NCBI GenBank assembly: GCA_013396755.1
Contig: VWZF01004021.1
Coordinates: 798,532 to 862,531 of the forward strand
Length of the DNA stretch: 64,000 bases
Reading direction: 5' to 3'
Origin: Sclerurus mexicanus
Lineage: Eukaryota > Chordata > Aves > Passeriformes > Furnariidae
The translations under genes and the position numbers were made by a program. Numbering within the stretch: position 1 is the stretch's first letter; each line of letters begins with the position of its first letter. The notes below the pieces were generated by a model that saw only the letters and a program-made list of their open reading frames with translations, ran no database searches and was not told the DNA's origin. This document shows, in pieces, positions 22,777 to 33,740 of the stretch.

Positions 22777-25039
22777 TTGCCTGAATTAATTAACAAATTT
22801 TCAACCTGCCAGTGTTTATCCTTCCTGGTACTCAAAATGCTAATAATTCCCTTGCAGTTCTGTGGTTTTAAATTCAATGATTCCCAAGGGTTTCCTTTCA
22901 CTTATTGTCTATCTGCTGAAAGAAAGCTCTTCTCCTCAGTATTTATGAAACAATACATGGCAGACAAGGAAAACCAAAAGGGACCGGTGAGAAGTTGAAT
23001 CAGAATGGGTGAAGGGTGTAGGAGCTGTCAGCAGCAAAGTAAAACAATAATTGAATCTTAAAAGCTCAGTGCTACAGTAATAACTGATAATAAAATGTTC
23101 TTTTAGTTGTCTCAGGAGTCTAAATCTTAGCTAATCTAGTTTGATTCCAATAGCTTTAAAAATAGAAACTTATAAGAGAGATCAGAATAAGCAACATATT
23201 AAACAGTAACATTTCTGCATTTGCAAAGATCTGCAGAGGCTGATTCGGACTGACATTCAGTCAGTAATTTTCAGCCCAAGATCACAGAGCACAAACTGAT
23301 TATGGTGGGAACCTCTGAACCCACCACTGAAGTGGAATCCGTTTCCTCCACTTGTGCACCCCTCAAGCTGAGGGCACCAAAAACCAAGGAGCCACAGCAT
23401 TCATTGCTGAAAGGATCTGGGGGAGGCTGAGGAACACTGTGCCTTAGGAGCCCCATGGGGACACCTGGGCGACATCTCAGGGGACACCGCAGTGCCCATC
23501 CTGCACGTGGGTTGGCACCTGGCACTACACGGACAGACAGGGGCAATCCAAGGGACCTGCTTGGGCACACCTGGCAAAACGTGGTGGGATGGATGCCCAC
23601 GTGCCAAGAGAGGGATGCGTTCCTGGCTGCTGCTTAGCAACCCTCTACACCTGCTGTGAGGACATGCCCACACTGCTGATGGTCACAGCATCTCCAGGCT
23701 CCATCTCACAGGGCTGCCTTGCAGAAGGGTAGATCCCATTTTCATCTCTCGCTAGCTTTTCACATACCCATAAAAATTCAGAAAAGCACACATTTTTATG
23801 CATTTGGTTTCTCACGGTTGGAGGAGTTTACAAATCTTTGAGTCCAGAGTGAGAAAAAGGAAGATGTGAAACATGGTCTCTGAAAGGGTAGTGCAAGTTT
23901 GAGGCTTTGCTCTAAGGATAACGCTGTTCACTATCTCATGTTTATTGCCTTTTTGGAATTTCATGGCAATTCCTTATGAAAAACCCGCAATCGCAACCTG
24001 GAATTCAAACATACAGTTCAGTCAGCCTTGGCATTCGGCTCATTCCCGAGGGGGGAGATGCTGCAGCTGAATTCCCACCCTCTCTGCCACATGCAGGGCA
24101 CTAATGGTGTTCCACAGGTGCAATCCTGACCAAAATCTGCCCCTGCAAACTCATCACGAGAACTTGCCTGCCATCTCCATCCACTCAGTTGGAATTCAGC
24201 AATGGCTGGTGCAGAAACAGGGCAGAAAATGCTGTTTATTTGATGTGTCCTAAACCTGCATCTTCCAAGTTCCTTACATTAACCAAAACAAACAAAAAAA
24301 TGAGCTGCAAGTTGTCTCTGGTAAAGATTTTTGGCCCCACACCTTCTCCAGCATCTCCTATCCCCATGGACCATCTCAGAGGCATTTCTCCCCAAGAGAA
24401 ACCAGCCAGGACTGGGTTGTACAGGCAGTCCCTGCCAGACATCCCCCACCAGGAAGGAATCTCCCTCACGTTCCACCACTGAAGCAAGAACTCCTATTAA
24501 AGGTTAAACCAACACATCCTGCTCAGGACAGCGTGTGCCCCTCGAGAGGGAGAAGTGTCTGCTTGAATTAAGGTTCACTTCATAGCCAGGTCCTGTTCCA
24601 TTTTATTACAAAGGCTTGAGACCAAGCACAGAATGAAATGTTTCAGTGAGGACCAAGATCTTTCTGGTATTTTAGAATTTTGTGAAAAACTAGAAAAGAA
24701 AAAAACACGAATTCAAGGAGTTGAGTATTATTGGAAGGGGAGGTGGCATATTTTTTGTAATGACTTAAACTGGACCAAGAGAAGTGAATAAACTGCACCC
24801 CATGCAAGTTTTTGATACAGGTGACTATTTTCTACATGTCATTTAAGCATAGTCCCTCTTCTATGTATCATTCTCTGAGAACAAATGCAGAACAGAGAAG
24901 AGGAAATAAAGCTAGAATACATTTTGAAAAGAGCCTGGTACTTTGGTTCTGCTCTTCCCACTCGTTAAACTCGGCATCGAAACAGGAACAGACCCCAAAA
25001 CCACTCTCCTGTCTTCCACCCTCAGAGATTCAGCTCTAG
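22777..25039. other. Unique non-coding sequence
   Basis: No gene recognised. The segment 23280-23660 is GC-richer with overlapping open frames on both strands (up to 109 codons) but no domain. The remainder is AT-leaning sequence without transposons. Confidence 0.58.
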
Positions 25040-25380
25040 TTACGAAGGACACTTTAAATGCCAATCACTCAGGAAACCAAGCACCAAATGCTGATCCAAT
25101 TAAAATACTAATGATAAAAGGAATTAATTAGAATATCAATTTAAAATTATGAAACAAGTTATTATTAGGTTACCAGTTCCAAGTAGAATGCCACTTAGAG
25201 TGTGCCTCTCAGAGTGACAACTTGGAACTCCATGGATTACTAAAACACCAAAATCCAAACAAAATATTTTAACTTCGCTAAAAAAAAAAGTTTCATTTGC
25301 ATTAAAACTTTTTTTTTATCAGATATATTTGCAATTTCTAATTTTTTGTTGAACTTTGACCTGTCAAATTTCTACAGAAG
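25040..25380. promoter_or_regulatory. Candidate conserved AT-rich element with octamer hairpin
   Basis: AT-rich block with TAAT-type cores (25100-25150) and an inverted repeat at 25280-25314: an A run ending in GTTT pairs with AAAC followed by a T run. The loop carries an exact POU octamer ATTTGCAT at 25295-25302. The octamer and the pairing are visible in the sequence; regulatory use is inferred. Slippage of A and T runs could have produced the arms. Confidence 0.33.
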
Positions 25381-28006
25381 AGAAATGCTCGACTTCAGGC
25401 AGTTCCAATAAAGAAGAACACAGGCTACACACACGCTCCATTGTTAAGACTGGGAGTTATTTTTCACCAGAAGGTTTGCTGTTCTGCTGCTCTTTTTTTT
25501 CCTTGTTTCTTTTTAGTGAAGAATTACAGTCAGAGCATCCTGCATCCCTGCAGCCCTGAAAGCCCCAGTAACGCTGGCCCAACAAACAACTCACTGCAGC
25601 CAAGCCCCTGCATCCAAAAGGGGCTGAAAAGCCCCTGTGCCAGTAGAAGGTGCTTGGTTTGTGTCCTCAGCCCTTGCAGGAGACACACCAAGCAATAGTG
25701 CACACAGCCCCTTCTTGGGCTCCCTCCCTTGCAATGGGTGCAGGAATCATTTCCCTGCTGTGCCAGGCTCCCAGGCAGCTCAGGGGCACAAAGGGCAGGA
25801 CACTGGCACCTTTCTGTGTTCACAACACACCCAAGGGAATTCTGCTCCGTTGCCTCTCGGTTTTCCCAAGTCCATGGACACCAGGAAGGCCATTTTTGGA
25901 GCCAGATCACAAAATGCACTCACAGGCAGAGAGTGCTGAGCCTCCCTTAACAGCCCACTGTTAGTCCCAGCAATTAATTACGGTCTTAATAGTTTGCTCT
26001 GTGCTTGCCGAGAGGACCTTTGACTCCCTTGTCCCTCTTACACCTCTTTTCCCAGCCCTTCTGAATTCTCAGGCATCCAGCAGAGTCCCCACAGCACCTC
26101 ACTTTGCACAGTCAGCACAGTCCCAGCTAATCAATGCTAAGAGTTGTCACAAATGCAATAAATCAGTACCATTCTAAGGGCAAGAAAACTGAATTAATAC
26201 TGGTTTTGTCTGCACGTGCAGGCAAACACACGACTCCAGGCAGATACAACCTGGGGCAGGTAAATGGAGGCTTTGGTGGTGGGGAAACCTCTGTCCTGCC
26301 AACCCCAGGGTGGGGCAGATGTGATGAGAACTGTGGAGCATCAGGTCTCAGCTCGCAGCAGGTGAGATTTAATCAGCCTAGGTGGGGGAAAATTCCTGGC
26401 AGGGTCATTTAACCAGACATTTTATAGGAGGAAAACAGTGAAAACCAAGTGAATCCTGAAAAATGACACTCCCTTTCTCTTCATTCCCTTTGCCACAGCT
26501 GTGGAAGCATGGCAAGCAGACTGAGAGGCTCACGCAGGCTGCTTTAACAGCAGTCACTGTTTCAGAGCAGGACATGCTCTCCCTGGACTGCCCATGGTTA
26601 AATAACCAAGTCTTTACTTGGCTTTGCTGTCTTAGAAAAAGAAGTAGCAAAGAGAAAAAATATCTATATTCACTGTGCATAGGAGGGAGTGACAGCCCTA
26701 CAAAGCACATGAAGGAGAAAGAGTTGTCTTTCATAAGTTGAAAATTATATTGATTTTTATTGACAGGTTTTGTTCATTATGCACTTGGGAATATTCTCTG
26801 CTGATCCCGATGCAGAGCTGAATCCATGAATTTAAGCAGACTATTATACTGAGAGAAAAATCACATCCCTAACCTTAGATCCCCAGAGGTACAATTATTA
26901 ACCTCCAGGGCAACTTGTAAAGAGCAGTTCTGTGGATGGAAAATAGCAGCTTTGGGCCTGTAAGAGCTGGGCAGAAAATGATATTCTTGGGTGTCAGAAT
27001 TGGATGGGCTGGGCAGAGCCCCCTGCCCACTGAGCAGATCAGCCTCTCCACATAGTACAGAGAGGGCTTAAAAGAACTTTCTGTGATGCCCTATTGGATT
27101 GCCACAGGCCCACTGATTCAGACCTTTTTAGACATCATAGGCTTTCCATTGGGCTAATAAAGCAATTCCTGCATTTATCCACATGCTTGGAGATGGGGGA
27201 TTTCTAACGAGAAATGATGGTTCTCTACTAGATTTGCATCTTCTGGTTTCTTGCCCATGGACTTCAAGCCTGGGGGACAAAAGCTTAGAGGAAAAGCAGC
27301 CCACTATTGCCCCACATTAGAGTGATCCAGGCTAAGAATCAGTTTAATAAAGACAAACATGGATTTTTAATTTTCTTTTGAGCTTTTTATGTGAAATGAT
27401 CCAAGGAGATGGTCCCCAAGTGCAGGGGTCCTCACCTGGCAGCACGTGGTCAGTGATGGGGGGAAACCTTCACATAGTAGAAAAGGCTTGTACCTTCATA
27501 TTTTGGGGTTTTACCGATTTCATAGTTTTGGAGGTTGAGACCTACCTAAGCCTCACTTTTGCCAGGAACATGCTTTGGTTGGGAGGAAGGAACGGACTGA
27601 TTTTCCTTCTGAACGGAAGAAGATATTAATTAGAATTAAGATATTCCTTCTTTAAGGTTTCCCTCAATGTGCTGGCCAGGGACTGATGGAAGGGAACTCT
27701 CGGGGAGGTGATCCTGTGCCCAGAGCCGTGGGCTGGGGGGCACAGAGGTGTGGGGTGTGGGTGAGCGCAGCAGCCCCAGGAGGAGCAGGGATGCCCAGCT
27801 GGCTGCAGCACCACAGCCGAGCCCCGAGGAGCCGTGTCCTGTCACCATCGATGTGTTACAGCCCCTGAATTACCAGCAGCCCGAGGACGTGGATACAGAT
27901 ATTCTAAAGTGACACGAATTCCCAGGCCTGGGCTGGCATGCTCAGCTCAGTCCTTGGCTGGATGCACTTTGGATGCTGTGCACACCATCCTCCACCGCCT
28001 CATGGA
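25381..28006. other. Unique non-coding sequence
   Basis: No gene supported. A strong polypyrimidine tract ending in TTTTTAG at 25516 looks like a splice acceptor, but no matching donor with a sensible reading frame was found. Frames at 25530-25919 and 25637-25964 overlap on opposite strands. AT-rich sequence at about 26730-26860 and 27060-27190 has a CNE-like look but was not called. Confidence 0.55.
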
Positions 28007-28070
28007 TTTCTCTCCTTTTTATTTTTTTCTCTTTCTTTTTATTATTCTCCTGCCTTCTCTCTCCTTCTCC
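28007..28070 (+). repeat. Polypyrimidine tract
   Basis: About 64 bp almost entirely C and T on the plus strand, with T runs and TCTC steps. Such tracts are common low-complexity sequence. No clear AG acceptor with a good exon follows. Confidence 0.75.
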
Positions 28071-28399
28071 GGTGCCAGGACTGTACCTGGGAAATCAATT
28101 CAGTCTCTCCTCTTTCCCTGCTCACATGCTCTGCTGCTGCCTTAACTTCTCCCCACACTGGGTATTACTACTAAAACACGCTTTTATGTGTTGTTCCCTA
28201 TCCTGCCAGTTTTATCCTCCTGCCCTGAGCCTTACTGAAACACACAGAGCTAAACCGAGCAGATAAACAGCGGCCAAACCAAACCAGCACCACCCTCCTC
28301 ACACTCAAAGCACCACAGGTCTTGTCTACTTATCAGACAGAGGAGGAGGTTGGAGTCTTGTTTTAGTTGCTAAGCCATCAAAAAAAATTCAAGTGTCAT
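28071..28399. other. Unique non-coding sequence
   Basis: No gene, RNA or repeat recognised in this 330-bp spacer. Confidence 0.55.
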
Positions 28400-28640
28400 T
28401 TAAACATGTGTTTAGATGATTGCTTATTTCTTTAAACATAAACCCAGCCCAATGATAAACACACTAACATACACATTTAAAATTGCACAGTGCAATTTTC
28501 TCATTATACACAGCAAGAATAATTCATACAATGATTGGAGACTAAATATTAAAGCAAATTATTTATTTAATTCTGAACAGCAGTGCTGTAAGTAAAAGGA
28601 AACCCCACTCACTAAATAACCTGGGAACATAATTACTTCA
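28400..28640. promoter_or_regulatory. Candidate conserved element with long palindrome
   Basis: AT-rich unique block centred on a perfect inverted repeat at 28479-28499: arm AAAATTGCAC, one central A, then its exact reverse complement. Each arm contains TTGCAC, a half-site similar to the C/EBP half TTGCGC. Surrounding sequence is rich in TAAT and AAACA motifs. Regulatory function is inferred; the palindrome itself is certain. Confidence 0.38.
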
Positions 28641-30913
28641 AGCACATCTCATGGGGCCTATTTCATCTTCCTTTCATGACCTCGGAGTGGATAATGCAAA
28701 GAAAATGGACCGTGTGTTTTCCCACAGAGATGCAGCCATCCAATTCCTTTCCACTTTCCTTCACCCAATGCCACTGAAAAGCACTCAAATCACTCAAGAT
28801 ACTGAATAATAATCCAACAAAACACCGTCTTATCCTGCCTTATTTCCTCCTGGAGCTGATGGATAAAATTATTTGAATCCTTAAGGGCGAATCTGGGAGG
28901 GGAGATAATGAACACAGGAATGTGGTGGGGGGAGTAGCTTGGCCAAAACAGTTATCCCTGCATGGAGCAGCCAAGGGTTGGGAATCAGCGTGGGAAACAC
29001 CCCAGTGACATCTGTGGGTACAAGGTGCACTTGTACCTGTGACAGAGAGGGAAACACCAGGGACCTCCCCACCAGGGACCTCGCGGCAGCCAAGGATGCC
29101 AAGGGCAACCTGCACGTTGTGCCTCACAAAGAACAAGGATTTTGAAAGCAGGTGTGCACATCTGGGCACAGAACCTTTTCTCCATGGAAGTGTTACTCAT
29201 TCCCTTCTTCCCTGAGATCTGAGATCACCAAACCTGAGCTCGGACAGTGGCTTTTGTTTGTGACAGTGCTATCTGTGTGTGCAAATACCAAAATGGAGAG
29301 GGTTAGACATCAGTATAAGGGCTGCACATCAGGGTCATACAGTTGTACATCAGCAGTGCTTTTGGCTTTCCCCTGCTGTGCTGGGGAGCAGGAGAATGGC
29401 TCACACAGCTCCTGGTGGGCTTCCACCTGCAAATCATGGGAGCTCCAATAGCCCCACCGTGGCTGACCTGGGAGAAATGGAACAGCCACACAGCATGTAC
29501 AGAGGGCACACAAAGTGCACTGGATGGCACACACAGGAGCTCAACACCTCACCATCCTCACCAGTGGGAACAGTCATGGCTGCACGCGTTACCCGAAAAA
29601 ACATGGATTTCATCTGCCACTGAAATTCCCAAGGAAAGTTTGCTCTGAGGGTTTGGATGTGCTCCGCAGCACTGGCTGGCACTGACAACTACATAAATCT
29701 CCAGGTCTGATCCTGCAAGGCTCAGTGGTATTTTTAGCTGCCCTCCGAGGGGACAACCTGTGACGCAGCTCAGCACCTGGCAAGGGACGTGGCACCGGTG
29801 GCTCTTCTTGTACAGGAGGGCAACAAAGGGAATGCAGCAGATTTAAAAACTCAAACTCTAAGGAGCAGCCACTCCCACCTGTATGAGCAGGGGATGTTTC
29901 ACAGGGCAATGCCAGGAGTGTTGGGGACAGGGGTCCTTTAGCCACCCCCCAAGCCCAGCAGTGCAGAAGGTCAGTGGTTGAGCACCTGGATGTTAGGCAG
30001 TAATCTGGCTCCCCTTCATCAGCTCTGTTGGTTCCAGTCTATCGGATTAATTAAAGACTGAAAGTTGATTTTGGTGTCACGTTCTAATTTTCAAGAACTA
30101 TAGGATGCTCAGATTATAAAATATGATTCTTTACTCATGTTTGAATCAAAGACAATGCTTTCCAAAGGGGCTTCAACTCCTCTGCTTCCTGTGCATGTAC
30201 AAAACTGCTCACCTGTGCATATTAACTTGGATTTGGGAGTAGTACAGGCTATTTTCAGGACAGGATTCAGAGTTTACCTTAGAAGATTTCAGTTTAGAAA
30301 AGCAGTCAGATAAGCAGGAATGAAGTCCAGGAATATGGTTTTGCACTGTATTACTGCCTGCAGCAGTTTTTGTTTCAATATTTTAAAAAAGCAGCTATCA
30401 CAAGTCATTGATGCAGAAGGGTATAGGTAAATGTCAGTGCAAATACAAATCTCTCCTAATATCATTTGATGTGGACAAAAACACTGATTTTTCTGGCTTT
30501 TAACTTCATGTAGGTCTGTGATTTCATAATGATGTTTGACTGAGGAAATTAAGAGAGAAGATAGCTGCCTTTAGAGAGGGTTAAGAGACTCACCATAGCT
30601 AATGCAAAGAGATGCTGCCAAAACTGTAATAGATGCAGATCATTTAAAATTTGATAGGATCACTTAGGAGCAAAGGCAATACAAGCGAAGGACAGCTCAG
30701 TGTTTGCCCAGTAAACAGAACAATGATAAATTGGCCATGTCAACATAACCCAGGTGCAAATTTGGTTTAGGGGATGTGATGACAGCTCACTGTCCAGAAA
30801 GGCAACTGTTTTCTTAGAGGGAATTATTATTCCTTAGGGGAATGATGCAGCTGTGAGTGGGGGGTTCAAGACAGGCTCCAGTTTAGTTTAAATATTAGGC
30901 AGAAGCTCTGGAT
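28641..30913. other. Unique non-coding sequence
   Basis: No gene supported. Open frames cluster at 28840-29945 on both strands because of higher GC content, none with a domain. A short tandem duplication of CACCAGGGACCTC occurs at 29055-29083. From 30060 the sequence is AT-leaning without repeats. Confidence 0.57.
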
Positions 30914-31090
30914 TCAGAAGGTGGGGAGGCACAGGTTGGGCAGAGAAGCTGTGGCTGCCCCATCCCTGGAAGTGTCCAAGGCCAGGTTGGACGGGGCTTG
31001 GAGCACCCTGGGCTGGTGGAAGTGTCCCTGCCCATGGCAGGGGGGGGAATTAGATGAGCTTTAAGGTCCCTTCCAACCCAAACCGTCCCA
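30914..31090 (+). mobile_element. CR1 LINE fragment, 3' end
   Basis: Sense-oriented CR1 3' fragment: 'gagaagctgtggctgcccca', 'tccctggaagtgtccaaggc', 'caggttggacggggcttgga', 'ctgcccatggcagggggggg' and 'aaggtcccttccaacccaaa' then 'ccgtccca'. The upstream limit is around 'cagaaggtggggaggcacag'. It is one of the best preserved copies, so probably younger than the 4.9-kb or 44.3-kb fragments. Confidence 0.94.
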
Positions 31091-32303
31091 TCAAAGAGCA
31101 AGTATAATTATTCCCTACAAAGAGAAAAAAACCATAAGGAATACAACCAGCTTTTAATGGCACTGATACCAAATCAAATCTGAGTTTGACAAACCTTGGA
31201 AAAACATAACTGTATAATAATAAATATTTAGATTGTGTTATGTATTAGGAATCGGCCTCTCAGGCACTGTTTATATTTCAGATGTGTTGTCACATCTGTA
31301 TGATTGCTGCTCTACATAAACATTTCCAGTTTTTCCCTCTGCCTCTTGTACAGCTGAGACTTCCCTTCCAGGTGGCAGGACGGGCAGTAGGGAAACCATT
31401 CTCACCACTTTCCAGGTGTACAAATAGCTGAAATCCCCATTTATTACTCTGCTCCAAACGAGAGGAGAATCTGAATTCTTCATGGAAAATCAATCCTGTG
31501 CTCCAACAGCATTTTCCCTCAGGGTGAAATCCTGGCAACATGGAAGTAACAGCAAACTGTGCCTCAAACTTCAGCACAGCCAGAATTTCAGCCTTTATAT
31601 CCAAACCTGAAGCTCTAAAACAAGGTGAGCTGGGCTTATGAAACTTGAATTATTGTTATTTAGGTTTAATGCTTATTACCTTCTGTCATTTCTTCAATGT
31701 ACGTTGATTCAAACTCCAAAATTTCTAACTCATGGCCTATTTACCCTCTAGGTTTATTTATGTAAACATAAAGCCTCTGTTTTTCCACTCAAAGACTGCA
31801 CTTATTTTTCCAGCAGCACTTTCTCCTCTGTCTTTTTGTGAAAATAGCTCCAGTAAAGAGAAAACAGAAGAATTTTATTGTGAAAGTAACCTCCATCTCT
31901 CAAAACAAAATTTAAATCAATTTGATGCTTCACCTGGAGTCAAGGCAGGAGTCTCAAATGGTGACATATGGCAAAGCAGCTCCAAGCCTGCTGGGAGCTC
32001 CTGTTCTCACATGACAGACCTGCCTAAGAGGCTTTGAAGAAGAGCAAACACACGTCTAAGCAGGGAAATCACAGCTCCAGGAACTCAATAACCCCCCGAG
32101 ATGTCCTCTGCTCTCAGGGAAAACCTGGGCCTGCGGGACATGTCCATGGGCTTCCAGGGTTGCATTTCCCCCTCAAGTGCAAGGGCAGAGCAGGTGCTGG
32201 GCAAGAAGAGAAGTTTGGTCTGTACAGAACAGAGGGCTTGGAGGGGCCAGGCTTTGTGTGGCAAACAGGAAACCTGGAGGGCTTTAGTGGACACACAGCT
32301 ATA
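31091..32303. other. Unique non-coding sequence
   Basis: No gene recognised. Frames of about 100 codons on both strands have no domains. Composition shifts from AT-rich (31100-31270, 31620-31930) to GC-richer from about 32090 onwards. Confidence 0.57.
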
Positions 32304-32409
32304 TGGAATTATGGAATGGTTCGGGTTGGAAGAGACCTTAAAACTCATCTTTCCAATCACCCTGCCACGGGCAGGGACACTTTCCACTGGCCCGGGTCCA
32401 GCCTGGCCA
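32304..32409 (-). mobile_element. CR1 LINE fragment, antisense, short
   Basis: Antisense CR1 3' tip: 'ggaattatggaatggttcgg', 'gttggaagagaccttaaaac', 'cctgccacgggcagggacac', 'tttccactggccc' and 'gtccagcctggcc'. It ends abruptly at about 32409 where a CpG-dense segment begins, as expected for a 5'-truncated insertion next to unique DNA. Confidence 0.92.
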
Positions 32410-32410
32410 T

Positions 32411-32790
32411 CAATTGGCTACCAACGTTGACTCCACGTTTTGCACTGGCACCACGTCCCCCTCCTCATCGAGAGCCTTCGCCGCATCTCGGACCTTCCAG
32501 GGTTAGGCTGCGTTGTTCTCCGTGCCCACGCAAGCCAAGGCCCAGCAGCACGGTCTGCGGCTGCTGCTTCCCAAGCCATCGCCCCCAGGAGCTCACCCCA
32601 ATCGTCAGGTTCCCCCTGGGCTGCAGCTCTGCGCTGCCCACGGGGACGAGGCCACTGTCCCCTGCCCCTTCTCCACGCAGCCTCCGTGACTTTACCCACA
32701 GCGCTTCATGCTTTGTTCAAGGGCGTAATTGTTCATCCCGGGGAGAGGCTCACATGCCCTTCTCTGCCTTGAGAGCCACGGGGGCAAGGC
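32411..32790. promoter_or_regulatory. CpG-island-like patch
   Basis: By hand about 24 CpGs lie in roughly 360 bp of GC-rich sequence, an observed/expected ratio of the order of 0.7, far above the surroundings. Such patches usually mark promoters or constitutively unmethylated elements. Open frames through it (including 32034-32831) have low-complexity, proline/arginine-rich products typical of GC-rich chance frames. No initiator, TATA box or clear exon was identified, so it could be an orphan island or simply the end of an old CpG-rich insert. Confidence 0.4.
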
Positions 32791-33540
32791 AAGATGCAGC
32801 GCTAAGATTTCCTTTAATTCCTATAAGCTGAATCCACATAAAGCCAAATCTAATAACCTTGCAATGAAAACCTCATCTTTGCCGTTTTACCTCAAGAAAG
32901 AACCTTGAAGATAAAAAGGCAGCATTTTCTAATTTCCTCGTGAATAAAAAATGTGGTAAGTAGAAGCTTAGGCTTTAGGGTTTGGAGTTTTTAATTTATT
33001 TTATTATTTTTTAATCTATTTTTAATCTATTCTACGTATATATATGAAAGGTTATGAATACATAAACCTACAGCAATAAAAAAAATCAAACTTAACACTG
33101 AAATCATAAACACTGCCATGCTCTGAGCCTATTCTGATTAAATTATCTCAGTCTAATTTTCTTTTAAAGGTGTACTGACCTCTGCTAAAGCAACAACCAG
33201 GGTCAAACTCCTCTCCACAAATAATCATCTTTCTCAGCAAGACAATTCCCTTATTCACATTATCTTAAACAGGGGGGAAGTCCTGTCAGAAATATTTCTC
33301 AAATATCACCCTGATAAATATAGAAAATATCCTTAAAAAAACCCAAACAAAATAAAACGAAAAAACCAAAACCAATCAAGCAAAAAAATAAACAAGCAAA
33401 AGAAAAAAGGCAATGGGAATTTGCCTAAAGCAGCCAAAGTAAAGCTGAGTGAAGGCCTCGGGGTTTGAACTGCTGGCAGGCACTTTAATTTGGAGAGTGT
33501 AAAACATGTAGGGAATCCAGGATTCCACCCACAGGAGACT
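32791..33540. other. AT-rich unique sequence with low-complexity tracts
   Basis: No gene. Contains a T/A-rich stretch at 32990-33050 with two copies of TTTTTAATCTA in tandem, and an A-rich tract at 33334-33410 with AAAC and AAAT steps. The remainder is ordinary. Confidence 0.65.
33334..33410. repeat. A-rich low-complexity tract
   Basis: About 77 bp of A runs broken by single C, T or G residues. Resembles the tracts at 2218-2300 and 12971-13025. Confidence 0.8.
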
Positions 33541-33740
33541 AGTAAAAAGTTTCCCTTTTATTATTATGCCTGTCTGTATTGTGGTTTAAAATCCACACAG
33601 GGATTGCCAGAGCTTGTTAGCTGGCTTTAATAGTTGCATTAATAAATCCTATAAACTAATTGCGCAGTGCCTAAGTCAATTACATTCAAATGAGATAATA
33701 CATTTCTCGAGAAATATGATAAAGAATTTATAAAGAGAGA
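33541..33740. promoter_or_regulatory. Candidate conserved non-coding element with STAT6-type palindrome
   Basis: Unique AT-rich block with an intact RUNX core TGTGGTTT at 33580-33587 and TAAT/ATTA cores. Its right side holds a perfect 14-bp palindrome ATTTCTCGAGAAAT (33702-33715) containing TTC-N4-GAA, the spacing preferred by STAT6. No repeats or usable frame. The motifs are visible; element status is inferred from texture, and the edges are approximate. Confidence 0.4.

Noticed and set aside
25484..25700. Splice-acceptor-like tract ending at 25516 with an open frame after it
   Set aside because: No convincing donor, and the frame encodes a low-complexity serine/proline-rich peptide without a domain.
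27015..27032. CTCF-like match on the minus strand (core CAGGGGGC)
   Set aside because: The core is present but the upstream CCA part of the motif does not match, and CR1-type 'ggcaggggg' strings show how easily such cores arise.
32034..32831. 265-codon open frame, the longest in the window
   Set aside because: It runs through an antisense CR1 fragment and a CpG-rich patch. The product is low-complexity, proline and arginine rich, with no domain; GC-rich DNA has few stop codons.
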